Assembly: GCA_024685385.1 (NCBI GenBank)
Contig: JAIKVV010000029.1
Coordinates: 1 to 42,787, forward strand
Source of the DNA: Saccharofermentans sp.
Lineage (GTDB): Bacteria > Bacillota > Clostridia > Saccharofermentanales > Saccharofermentanaceae
Length of the DNA: 42,787 nucleotides
Direction of reading: 5' to 3'
Position numbers and translations under genes: made by a program. Below are positions 26,688 through 36,000 of this stretch, in pieces. The notes below the pieces were generated by a model that saw only the letters and a program-made list of their open reading frames with translations, did not search any database and was not told the DNA's origin. How positions within the stretch are numbered: the stretch's first letter is position 1; each line of letters opens with the position of its first letter.

Positions 26688-28598
26688 TCAGTTCTTGTCT
26701 GAGATACGGAAACACCTCAAGCTGTTTACTATGGCAAGGATAAGAACGCCCACGTCACCGAATACCGCAAGCCACATGTTGGCAATGCCCAAAGCTCCGA
26801 GAATGAGTATCACGCCTTTGACCCCCAAAGAGAAGATTATGTTCTCCTTTACGATCATCATGGTCTTGCGCGAGATCCTGACGGCCTTGGCGATCTTAAC
26901 CGGGTTATCATCCATCAGGACGATGTCTGCCGACTCGATAGCAGCGTCGGATCCCATTGCGCCCATGGCGATGCCGATATCGGCAGTTGCAAGAACAGGA
27001 GCATCGTTGATTCCGTCTCCGACAAAGACTGTTTTCGCGCCTTTTGCCATCAGTTCTTTTACGCGTTCAACTTTATCTGCGGGAAGGAGCTGCGCAAAAT
27101 AATCCGTAAGCTTAATCTTCCCGGCAACTGTTTTGGCGATCTCTTCCTTGTCACCTGTCAGCATAACAGTTCTTGTTATCCCGACCTTGCCGAGATCTTC
27201 GATTGCCTTGGCCGATTCTGTCTTTATCTCGTCATTAACGATTATATGACCTAAGTATTCGCTCTTGCCTCCTGCGACTTTTGCAACATGGATTATGGTT
27301 CCCGTCAGATGACATTCATGCCATGCAGCTCCTACCTCATCCATGAGAGGGCCGTTGCCGACATAGTAATCGTCACCGTCTATTACGGCACATACGCCCT
27401 TACCTGCGATCTCCCTGACATCTCCTACCCTGTTCTTATCCAGATGGCCGTGATGGGCCTGGATGACGGATACGGCGATGGGGTGCGAAGAGTAACTCTC
27501 TGCAAGCGCTGCAATATCCAGAAGATCCGCTGACGTTATCTCATTCGGATGGATGTCATCAACAGCAAAAGATCCTTTGGTAAGAGTTCCCGTCTTGTCG
27601 AAAACGACCGTATCCGCTTTGGATAATTCCTCAAGGTAATTTGCTCCCTTGATGAGTATGCCTTCTCTCGAAGCTCCTCCAATGCCGCTGAAGAAAGACA
27701 GAGGAACGGATACCACCAATGCGCAGGGACAGGATACTACGAGAAATACAAGAGCCCTTCCGACCCATGTGCTCCATACTTCACCGTTCGTAATCCCCAG
27801 AAAGAGAGGCGGAACGACGGCAAGCAGGAGAGCTGCGATTACCACGACCGGCGTATACCAGTGAGCAAATCTCGTGATGAAGTTCTCGGCCTGAGCCTTG
27901 TTCTCGGAAGAATTCTCAACAAGTTCCAGGATCCTGGCGACAGTGCTTTCGGAATATACGCCGCTCGTTCTTACCTTGCAGACACCTGTAAGATTAAGAG
28001 TTCCGGATATGACCTTGTCTCCCGGAACCATGTCCTGAGGCAGGCTTTCGCCCGTAAGTGCGGAAGTATTAACGCTCGTATTGCCTTCAGTGATTATGCC
28101 GTCAAGAGGTATCTTCTCTCCCGGCTTTATCACTATGATGCTGCCGACGGCAACTTCTTCGGGAGATACCGTCTCTTCATTTTCCTGCCCGTCCTCTCCT
28201 GTTACGATGAGATTGGCATAATCGGGACGGATATCCATGAGAGCCGCAACAGACTTTCGGGTACGCCCTACGGCGATGCTCTGGAAGAGTTCTCCAACCT
28301 GGAAAAAAAGGATTACCGCAACCGCCTCGGGAAACTCTCCCGTGGCGAATGCGCCTATGCTGGCTATCGCCATAAGGAATTTCTCATCGAGGAGCTGACC
28401 ATGGATTATGTTGATCGCTGCAGTCCTTATGACATCGTATCCGATTATGACATAAGGTATCAGAAACATGACAAGAAGTACCGGCCAGGGGATCTGACTG
28501 AAGATTACCTTTATTATCGTAAATACGACTAGCAAAGAAGCCGTGATCAAAATACGGCGAAGCATCTTCTTCTGCTTCCTCGTCATCTTGTATTTCAT
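26688..28598 (-). CDS. Heavy-metal P1B-type ATPase (Zn/Cd/Pb efflux)
   Basis: The 636-residue product is a P1B ATPase. Motifs are TGES (residues 182-185), the metal-site CPC (290-292, in SCPCALV), the phosphorylation motif DKTGTLTKG (Asp 334), the SSHPIA box and GDGINDAP near the end. It lacks the N-terminal metal-binding domain of many CadA/ZntA proteins; that domain is a separate small gene upstream (28635-28850). The CPC-A-L-V form and the SmtB-like regulator of the operon point to Zn(II)/Cd(II) rather than Cu(I). GAGGG precedes the ATG. It is last in the operon. Confidence 0.92.
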   Translation of the reverse strand: MKYKMTRKQKKMLRRILITASLLVVFTIIKVIFSQIPWPVLLVMFLIPYVIIGYDVIRTAAINIIHGQLLDEKFLMAIASIGAFATGEFPEAVAVILFFQVGELFQSIAVGRTRKSVAALMDIRPDYANLIVTGEDGQENEETVSPEEVAVGSIIVIKPGEKIPLDGIITEGNTSVNTSALTGESLPQDMVPGDKVISGTLNLTGVCKVRTSGVYSESTVARILELVENSSENKAQAENFITRFAHWYTPVVVIAALLLAVVPPLFLGITNGEVWSTWVGRALVFLVVSCPCALVVSVPLSFFSGIGGASREGILIKGANYLEELSKADTVVFDKTGTLTKGSFAVDDIHPNEITSADLLDIAALAESYSSHPIAVSVIQAHHGHLDKNRVGDVREIAGKGVCAVIDGDDYYVGNGPLMDEVGAAWHECHLTGTIIHVAKVAGGKSEYLGHIIVNDEIKTESAKAIEDLGKVGITRTVMLTGDKEEIAKTVAGKIKLTDYFAQLLPADKVERVKELMAKGAKTVFVGDGINDAPVLATADIGIAMGAMGSDAAIESADIVLMDDNPVKIAKAVRISRKTMMIVKENIIFSLGVKGVILILGALGIANMWLAVFGDVGVLILAIVNSLRCFRISDKN

Positions 28599-28634
28599 AT
28601 TACCCTCGATTCTAAGATAAGATCCCTTCTCTTA

Positions 28635-28850
28635 TCAGATGATCATCTCGCAGTCGGGATCGACTTTCTTAACACATTCAACTGCCATCTTGACGACATC
28701 ATCGAAAACATCATCATCTGCCTCGATGGTGATCTTCTGGGCGATAAAATTAGCGCTGCAGAACTTGACCCTGGGGTCCTTCTGTATTGCTTCCTGGATC
28801 TTTCTTGCGCAGTTTGCGCAGTCCAATTCTGCTTCATAAGACTTTTTCAT
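28635..28850 (-). CDS. HMA-domain metal-binding protein
   Basis: The 71-residue product is a single heavy-metal-associated domain (ferredoxin-like fold). The metal pair is Cys 11 and Cys 14 in the segment DCANC, where most family members have GMTCxxC; the Asp before the first Cys is typical of Zn/Cd rather than Cu domains. Further cysteines occur near residues 31, 59 and 67. It lies 36 bases ahead of the P-type ATPase gene and probably delivers metal to it, or acts as its detached N-terminal domain. AAGGAG is eight bases before the ATG. Confidence 0.88.
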   Translation of the reverse strand: MKKSYEAELDCANCARKIQEAIQKDPRVKFCSANFIAQKITIEADDDVFDDVVKMAVECVKKVDPDCEMII

Positions 28851-28888
28851 GTTGTATTCTCCTTTTGTTTTTTATAAGCATTTTAAGA

Positions 28889-29212
28889 TCACTCAAGGAT
28901 ATGATCGAAACCCTGGGCGATAATGGATTTTACATGGTCATCACTTAACCTGTAATAGATGGTCTTGCCGTCTCTTCTGTTAGCAACGAGATTGGCTGAC
29001 TTTAAGATCTTGAGCTGGTGGGAGATGGCCGACTGAGTCATGTTAAGACAGGATGATATATCGCGGACACATAACTCATTCTCCATCAGAGCAAACATGA
29101 TCTTGACCCTGGTTGAGTCTGCAAACATCTTAAACAGATCTGCAAGATCAGAAAGGCATTCATCCTTGGGGATTCCGGTATTCTTGCTGATGATCTTATC
29201 CGGGTTATGCAT
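28889..29212 (-). CDS. ArsR/SmtB-family metal-responsive repressor
   Basis: I start at the ATG at 29212 (107 residues), which has AAGGAGG eight bases upstream; longer starts would run back across the operator. It is a winged helix-turn-helix protein with the ArsR motif ELCVRDIS, the recognition helix TQSAISHQLKILKSANLV and the wing RRDGKTIYYRL. The C-terminal helix has Asp 91, His 93, His 104 and Glu 107, the spacing of the SmtB/CzrA alpha-5 zinc site (D-x-H, eleven residues, H-x-x-E/H). The alpha-3 site has only one Cys. Zn(II) sensing is therefore likely; the family releases DNA when metal binds. It is the first gene of the efflux operon. Confidence 0.9.
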   Translation of the reverse strand: MHNPDKIISKNTGIPKDECLSDLADLFKMFADSTRVKIMFALMENELCVRDISSCLNMTQSAISHQLKILKSANLVANRRDGKTIYYRLSDDHVKSIIAQGFDHILE

Positions 29213-29230
29213 AACGATTACCTCCTTCAC

Positions 29231-29256
29231 AACATATGAATAATTGTTCATATGTT
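29231..29256. promoter_or_regulatory. Operator for the ArsR/SmtB-type repressor
   Basis: A perfect 10-6-10 inverted repeat (AACATATGAA, six bases, TTCATATGTT) fits the ATATGAA...TTCATAT type of site bound by SmtB/CzrA-class repressors. It lies 19 bases upstream of the repressor start and covers the promoter spacer, so binding should block RNA polymerase and give autoregulation of the operon. Confidence 0.85.
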
Positions 29257-29259
29257 CAA
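29231..29259 (-). promoter_or_regulatory. Promoter of the metal-efflux operon
   Basis: TTGAAC (29254-29259 on the minus strand) and TATGTT (29231-29236) are separated by exactly 17 bases. Each matches consensus at four of six positions. The operator overlaps both elements. Confidence 0.6.
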
Positions 29260-29298
29260 CTGTATGAATGATAACTCTCATTTCAGCCTTTGTCAACA

Positions 29299-29330
29299 CA
29301 AAAAACTGCCTCCCCTTCCGGGAAGGCAGT
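29299..29330 (-). terminator. Terminator after the lipoprotein gene at 29360
   Basis: On the minus strand an 11-base-pair stem (ACTGCCTTCCC / GGGGAGGCAGT with one G-T pair) and a GGAA loop lead into TTTTTT. It insulates the efflux-operon promoter from upstream transcription. Confidence 0.85.
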
Positions 29331-29359
29331 CTGATAAAAGATTATGTCATGCCAGCTTA

Positions 29360-30553
29360 TCAGGGCATGTACTCGATATAGATATAACGGAGAACGCCAT
29401 TGATAAACTCAAAGGTATAGCTGCTTCCCCTGATATATCTCTCGGACTTTTTCTCGTATTTCATCCTGTAAGAAGTATATGTGCCGTCATCGCTGGTATA
29501 AGTATTGTCGCTGTCAGGATCTCCCGCGCTTGCCTTGATGTCTTCAACCGTAAGATTTGTCGGGAAATCGAACGTAAGGATATCCTGTGTCCTGTCCTCA
29601 TAGACGGGCAGATAGACTTCATTGACATAACACTCGGCTAATGTCTTGTCTTCTTTCGTATCGTTCATTACATAGATCTGACCGCTGTAATAGTCACCCA
29701 GTTCGATCGAAAGACCGCTGGACTGATGGTTCTTCTCCATAACGGTATCCTTATTCTTGATAACCTTATCCTCGAAAGGAACTCCGTCATCGATGAGCTC
29801 CTGCAAAGTTACCTTGCCGAGAGTGTACTTCTTGCCGTTGATGTAGAAATTCATCTCATCGAAGTTTACGATGTTACCGTTGGATGAAGGATCCTTGGAC
29901 TCTTTCGACTCCTTGGATTCTTTGGATTCACTCGTTTCACTTGTCTCCTTGGATTCCTTGGACTCCTCAGATTCTGAAGTTTCGGACGATGTCTCCTCGG
30001 GAGTTGTATCCGTGGGTTCAGTAGCGTTGCCTCCAAGATCGATGCCGTCAACAAGGCTCTTAAAGAAATCCTTTGCTTCCTCATCAGAAGCGGGTGTTAC
30101 GAGCCATTCTTCATCAACATAAACGAGATCCAGCTTAATGGTCTCGGTATCTTCATTCTTTGCTTTATAGATCTCATCGAGAAGCTCATCGATCGTAGGA
30201 TTCTTGAGATCATCCGCGATATCTTCCGCATCGATATACTTGAACTCGATCTTTACCTTTGCTTCTCCGGCCTTCTTGCTGCCTTCAACCTCTTTGATGT
30301 CATACTGAGCCATGGATGTCACGGCGCCCAAAGCATCCCACTGGTCGTCTGTATAGTCGGGCTCGGATACGGATCCCGCATCAACATACTTGGCAGTATT
30401 CTTACCCTTGAGAAGCTTAGAGAAATAAGTATCTGCAGCATTCTTGATATCAGCCGTTTCGCCCGTTGCGCCAAAGATGGAGCAACCAGAAAACAGAACC
30501 GCTACAGACATTGCGAAAGCAACTGTAGTTGCAAAAAGTCTTTTCGACAACAT
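29360..30553 (-). CDS. Lipoprotein with Ser/Glu/Lys repeat linker, unknown function
   Basis: The 397-residue product has a lipoprotein signal with lipobox FSGC (Cys 24). Residues 30-175 resemble a DUF5105/NTF2-like lipoprotein domain by secondary-structure pattern (helical start, then a beta-rich part ending in DEEWLVTP); I am not sure of that match. A low-complexity Thr/Ser/Glu/Lys linker (about 180-225) with repeated ESK triplets separates it from a second domain (about 230-397), which has FYINGKKYTLGKVTLQELI and ends in a beta-rich YTFEFINGVLRYIYIEY. GGGAGG lies nine bases before the ATG. It follows the diguanylate cyclase gene by 107 bases with its own candidate promoter. Confidence 0.75.
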   Translation of the reverse strand: MLSKRLFATTVAFAMSVAVLFSGCSIFGATGETADIKNAADTYFSKLLKGKNTAKYVDAGSVSEPDYTDDQWDALGAVTSMAQYDIKEVEGSKKAGEAKVKIEFKYIDAEDIADDLKNPTIDELLDEIYKAKNEDTETIKLDLVYVDEEWLVTPASDEEAKDFFKSLVDGIDLGGNATEPTDTTPEETSSETSESEESKESKETSETSESKESKESKESKDPSSNGNIVNFDEMNFYINGKKYTLGKVTLQELIDDGVPFEDKVIKNKDTVMEKNHQSSGLSIELGDYYSGQIYVMNDTKEDKTLAECYVNEVYLPVYEDRTQDILTFDFPTNLTVEDIKASAGDPDSDNTYTSDDGTYTSYRMKYEKKSERYIRGSSYTFEFINGVLRYIYIEYMP

Positions 30554-30601
30554 AAATGTAATCCTCCCTGTATTTAATGATTATTTTCCAAATCGTGGAT
30601 A

Positions 30602-30629
30602 ATTTTACTACATCAGAAGAAAAAAACAA
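30602..30629 (-). promoter_or_regulatory. Candidate promoter for the lipoprotein gene at 29360
   Basis: TTGTTT (30624-30629 on the minus strand) and TAAAAT (30602-30607) are separated by 16 bases, about 50 bases upstream of the start codon at 30553. The -10 is close to consensus; the -35 matches only in TTG. Confidence 0.4.
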
Positions 30630-30660
30630 TTATATAACTTTCACATCAAATATAGCTGTT

Positions 30661-32964
30661 TTATGCGTTTTTCTGATTCTTTTCCTGTTTTGCAAGGTAA
30701 AGTTTGCTGTCAGCCTTATCAAGCAGCTCATAAAGATCGATATCGGGACCGCAGCGGAATGTGTGGAAGCCCGTACAAACAGATATCTTATAGGGCTTAT
30801 CGGATACTGCATCATGTTCCTCGGTTATTCTCTGGATCCTGGTCTTGATAGCCTCTTCAGTTCCTTCCGCACCTACGAGTGCGAAAGCAACGAATTCATC
30901 TCCGCCCATCCTTCCGATAACGTCTTTTGTCCTGAATGCTTCCCTTAATATGTTGGCGGTCTCTTTTAAGGCAAAATCTCCGTCATCGTGACCATACTGA
31001 TCGTTGATCTCCTTAAGATGGTCCATATCGGCATAGCAGACAAGAGCCAGCTGACCGTTATTCTCTGGATCCTTTATTATCCTGTCGGCATTGTTCATGA
31101 ATCCTCTTCTGTTATAAAGACCCGTAAGCTCATCGGATTTGGCAATCTCATCGAGCATGGAGTTGACATTCATGAACTTTTCCAAAGAAGCCTGGAGTTC
31201 ACGTCTTGTCTTGTTCTGCGCATCGAGGATTATAAGAGATCTTACAGTGATCGAAAGCTGCTGGGCTATGGGCGTTACGATCGCTATGTTGGAACACTCT
31301 GTCTCGGAAACCAAAACTCCGTATATGTCATCACCGATAAAAACGGGTGTTGCGATCAGGGTATGTCTTGCTTCAGACGGAATGTAATCATTTTCGAAGA
31401 TCTTCTCCGTACGCATGAACTGCTGTTCCTCATTGACTTCATACGTGCCGTCTTCATCACAATAGACCTTGAGAAGGACCGTATTTGGACATCTCCAGTA
31501 TGTCTGGGGACCGGCTTTGCTGCTGCCCTGGAAGAAATAGAGATACATCCTGGATATGCCCATAGTCGTGATGCCGGTAAGCAGAGTCTTGTATGAGATA
31601 TAATCCGTTGTCGGATCGATCGTTATCTCGCCGGTCTGTCTGTTCATCAGACGCTCCAGTTCGCCTCTCTTATCGACGACTTCCTGGGTTATCCTGACGT
31701 TGTTAAATGCTATGTCCCTGTAGACTTCGGAGAAAAGATCCGAGATCTTGAGCTTGATGCTGTCATCATCGCACATGGAATAAGCGCGGTACTGAAGCAT
31801 GCGAAGGGCATTGAAGAGTTTCTCTGCGGATATGTAATCCTCATAATCCGTTTTGACGAATTCGAAGAACATGTCGCATACTTCCGACTGTAGTGCATCA
31901 TTCGATGTATCGCCTATGTATTCCTCATACTTGTCGATGAAAAGATCAAGCGCATCCTTGATATAGTCAACACTGTCAGTGGTATAGAAGACACCGAACA
32001 GATATCTTGCAACTGCGATCTTAAGTTTTTCTTTATTAGTTTCCCTTACGTTCAGGCCGAACTGCTTGAGCATCTGACCGTAATCGATATCGGTACAGCC
32101 GCAGGATTTTCTGAATACCAGATTAGTCCTCGTTGATATGTCCGTGGGAGTCTGGCTCGAAAGATAATTGCCTGTATTCATGACGGCCTGATAAGTAAGA
32201 TCCGCGGAATTGGCTTCGACCGTCGAAAGCGGCGGGATCATTGACTTGGCAACGACATCGTCATCAAAGCCCATTACCAGGATGTCTTCACCCGGCACAA
32301 GACCTCTGTCGTAGAGAACCTTATATCCCCCTATCGCCATTCTGTCGTTCGCGAAAACGATCGCATCAAGATCAGGCGCTTCATCGAGAAGTTCATTAAC
32401 AACATTCTCACTGTCTTTGGTGAAGTCTCCGTATACAACGGGGCAGTCAAATGATGATAAACCGAGAGATGCGATTATCTCATTAAAGGCTTCAAGTCTT
32501 AACTGGGCATCGCGGTTCGAAAGAGGGCCTGATACGAAACCTATCTTTCTTGCGTTATGCTTCTCATAAAGATGCTTTACTTCTTCACGGATGCCGGATT
32601 TGTTATCGAAATTTACCGTGTTATATCCTTCGTAATTCGAGAAAAGGAATACTGTCGGAACCTTTGGAAGAGAGGCTACGAATTCCCTTATCTCGTCTTC
32701 TTCCGCTCTGGAACATATAACGCCTATGAGAACATAAAGGATATCGATATTACGCTCACTGACGAGCTTATAAGCCGTATTGTACTGGTAAGTGTAATCG
32801 GCAGATCCGTATCTTCCGTCAGGACGTCCGACATATCTGCCGGGGATGATAAAGAGATTGGCATCAAGTTCCTTCGCTGCGATCTCAGCGCCACAGCAGC
32901 ACTGCGCAGTAAAATAGTTGTCGAGATCGTCGACCAGAAGTCCGATGTTAATCCGATCTTTCAT
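30661..32964 (-). CDS. Diguanylate cyclase with LacI-type sugar-binding sensor
   Basis: The 767-residue product has no signal peptide or TM. Residues 1-290 are a LacI/periplasmic-binding-protein type 1 domain without its DNA-binding headpiece (IGLLVDDLDNYF at the start, FANDRMAIGGYK, VMGFDDDVVA, ending in RKSCGC). A middle region (about 300-600) is GAF-like with a helical linker. The GGDEF domain is at about 605-767, with active motif GGDEF at 687-691 and an intact inhibitory site RTKD at 678-681, exactly five residues before it. It should make cyclic-di-GMP in the cytosol in response to an imported ligand, probably a sugar, and be product-inhibited. It lies downstream of the related GH16 fusion gene. 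Confidence 0.88.
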   Translation of the reverse strand: MKDRINIGLLVDDLDNYFTAQCCCGAEIAAKELDANLFIIPGRYVGRPDGRYGSADYTYQYNTAYKLVSERNIDILYVLIGVICSRAEEDEIREFVASLPKVPTVFLFSNYEGYNTVNFDNKSGIREEVKHLYEKHNARKIGFVSGPLSNRDAQLRLEAFNEIIASLGLSSFDCPVVYGDFTKDSENVVNELLDEAPDLDAIVFANDRMAIGGYKVLYDRGLVPGEDILVMGFDDDVVAKSMIPPLSTVEANSADLTYQAVMNTGNYLSSQTPTDISTRTNLVFRKSCGCTDIDYGQMLKQFGLNVRETNKEKLKIAVARYLFGVFYTTDSVDYIKDALDLFIDKYEEYIGDTSNDALQSEVCDMFFEFVKTDYEDYISAEKLFNALRMLQYRAYSMCDDDSIKLKISDLFSEVYRDIAFNNVRITQEVVDKRGELERLMNRQTGEITIDPTTDYISYKTLLTGITTMGISRMYLYFFQGSSKAGPQTYWRCPNTVLLKVYCDEDGTYEVNEEQQFMRTEKIFENDYIPSEARHTLIATPVFIGDDIYGVLVSETECSNIAIVTPIAQQLSITVRSLIILDAQNKTRRELQASLEKFMNVNSMLDEIAKSDELTGLYNRRGFMNNADRIIKDPENNGQLALVCYADMDHLKEINDQYGHDDGDFALKETANILREAFRTKDVIGRMGGDEFVAFALVGAEGTEEAIKTRIQRITEEHDAVSDKPYKISVCTGFHTFRCGPDIDLYELLDKADSKLYLAKQEKNQKNA

Positions 32965-33002
32965 ATATTACACCTGATACCTTTCATGCAAAAACCTTAC
33001 TA

Positions 33003-33031
33003 ATTGTACATTATGGAAGGCGATTTGAAAA
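33003..33031 (-). promoter_or_regulatory. Candidate promoter for the cyclase gene at 30661
   Basis: TTTTCA (33026-33031 on the minus strand) and TACAAT (33003-33008) are separated by 17 bases, in the 77-base gap before the start at 32964. Independent expression from the upstream fusion gene is possible but not certain. Confidence 0.35.
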
Positions 33032-33041
33032 CCGCCGGGAT

Positions 33042-36000
33042 TTACTGATCGAAGATGCCTCTGGTCTTGTGGCTCTGCTTGTCGGCATACATCTGAGTAT
33101 CAGCCTCGCGGATGAGAAGATTGATGTTAAGGCTGTCGTCAATTATGTGTTCGGATATGCCTATGCTGGATACTACCTTAAAGGGCAGTGATGCACATTC
33201 GGGATCGTTTTCAAGATGATCATGTATCCTCGATCTTATATTATCCAGTTCGGGAGCAAGCCATCTGTTGCCCGTAATGGCACACACGAACTCGTCCCCT
33301 CCGAATCTTGCACATACTCCTCTCTTGCCTGCGAGAGCCGTAATAGCCCTTGCCACGCCCCTCAGAGCGAAGTCTCCTATGTTGTGTCCATAGTTATCGT
33401 TTATCTGTTTTAAGTTATCAAGATCGACGGAAAGAAGCGTTAATATCCTTGCGGAGCTATCGTTGCTGTCGATCATCTTCTTCAATGCTTCCGTAAAGCC
33501 TCTCCTGTTATAAAGATCCGTAAGATAATCCTTTCTGGATATATCCTTGATAACTGAATTGGCTTTAACGAGTGCCCTGTTATTTACTACGAGATTGATC
33601 ATCGAACTCATGAACAATGAAAGTTCCTCAAAGCGCTGCTGCGACCTTAGATCAAGTTGCTTAAAGGCACTGAAGATCAATCCTGCAGATCCTTCCTGAG
33701 AGCTTATCTGCTTGCACAATATGACCTTATAGGGGCTTTCGTTATCCGTAATGAATTCGATGTCGGGAATGAGGCCGCGGAATCCGTAATACTTGCATCC
33801 GACATTATACGAATCCTCTGTCCCCGCGAAGACTGCGTGCATGCAGGAATTCTTTTCCCTTACGCCGATGAAGTTATACTGGTCTTTCCATATCCGGATC
33901 AATTGCTCTGCGATCACTCCTGCAACATCCACGTCATCACTGTTGATTATCCTTGATGAAAGACGGCCTATCTCGAGCAGATGGCGGGTGGAATCACTGA
34001 TCTCACGCGAGAGTGAATCAATGATCTTGTTCTTGTCAAAATAACTCTTATCCTGGCATCCGCATGAACATCTCGGCTGCAGGGAATATTCAAAGAGGAT
34101 CTGCTCCGGAAAATCATCTTCACCCTTATCGTGTTCTTCTATCATCCTGCAGATGGTATTGACACACTCGTTGTAGTCGAGTTCGCAGGTCGAAAGAACG
34201 GGATTGTTATACATGGCCTGGACGATGCCGTCAAATCCCGTCACTATAACGTCTTCCGGCACACTGTATCCGTGCTTTCTCAAAGACTGGCATACACCGA
34301 TCGCCATAGAATCGTTCGCGCAGATTATCGCCTTGGGTATACGGAATCTCTGGGCGAACATCTCCTCCATCCTCTCTGATACGGTATAGCCGCGGAAATC
34401 CCCGTAATAGAGCATTTCTTCGGTAAATTCGATGGAATTGTCTCTTAAGACCTTCTGGAAGACATTTATCCTTTCTTCGGAATAACGGTTGCCTTCGAAA
34501 CCAGCGAACATGATGACATCGGAGATCTTATGATCTTCTATGACATGTCTTACCATCTTCTCGAATCCGGATGCGTAATTGAAATCGATATTAATGCATC
34601 CTTCAACATTCTTTTGGATCGTGAACACAGGAACGCCTGCCGCTTTACCCATCTTAACAAGTCTGTTGATGACGGCATCGTTCTTGATTATCTCACCGAA
34701 AATGATAACGGCAGCAGGATCTATGTTGCGTATGAGCCCTGCAAACTCGACCTCCGTCTTCTCATATATGACTTCCGAAGAAGACGTTACGCCGAAAGTA
34801 AAGTTTACGGGGAAGTAACGGTCGTTATATTCGGAATCGGCCATCGCTTCCACGAAGAGATTATAGTTATCGGAATCGTCCCAGGCTCCGCATATGGCAA
34901 CAGGCCTTGCGCATCTTGCCGGCAGATTTTTCTTTTCGAGTCTGATATTGCGGAGGAAAAGGCTTGCGACAGATCCCATGTTGCCTATATTGAACTCGAG
35001 TCTGGCGTTGTCTTCCTTTACATCTTTCGATTCAAAACAAACGATATGTTTCTGCCATTTCCTCTCGACATTCATCTTGGTATCGCACATGATGCGCTTC
35101 CAGTTCATGTCGGGAGCCGTAACGGCTACGGAAATCTCACGGTCCTCATCAGCCTTGGCTTCAAATGACAGCATGTATCTTGTTTCGGGCTCGATCGGAA
35201 CCTTTCCCTGATAGAACTGAACCGCATAATCGACGTCTCCGTAATTGGTGGAATTTATGACAATGCGGTCGAACTCAAAATCAACTCTTCCCTCACCGCC
35301 GGCGGCGGAATGGAAGATCCAGTCATCCTTTTCGGAAGATATGAGGTTGCCCGTCTCATCGGCAGGTCTCATGTTGAAAACTCTTTCAGGACAGACTACG
35401 TTCTCGTCATACGAATCCTTCTGCCATACATTGACATAATCGATACACATCGCATTATGCATATCGAAAACCTCTTTATTGTCGGGAACACCTGATGAGA
35501 AATTGCCGACCGAAAGATAGAAACAGATGAAGAATTCCTTATTGAACGGCGCCGGATAAGCGGCCTTGTCACCAAATCTCGAGGTCGAATACCAGTAGGA
35601 TTCGCGGTGATATTCCACGCCGTCAAGGAAGAATCTTATAAGTCCGGGTTCCCATTCACATGTATATGTATGGAAAGAATCAGAAAGGCTCCCCTGATCG
35701 ATCTTGAGTTTATCGATGGCCGTCATCAAAGGGTTTCCGAATCTTATTCCTCCGTAACAGGATTTAAGGTCACTGTCGAAAACCGTTGCTGCGGTGATCC
35801 TGCCTGAAGCAGGGTAATCCAAAGAACCCTTTTCGGGAGAATAATCCTCAGAAGGGATCAGTTCAAATGCAGGCATAAGGCCTTTGCCTGAAGGCATCTT
35901 GATCGATGCTTCAAACTTGCCGTATTTGAACGAATGCAGACCAAAAGTAGTAAGCCTTCCGGAGGTGTACTTAATGGAACCGTCGGAAGAGATAACCTTC

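Noticed and set aside
27861..28532. A 223-residue plus-strand open frame opposite the P-type ATPase gene
   Set aside because: The opposite strand has every P1B ATPase motif; this frame has no recognisable domain or ribosome binding site.
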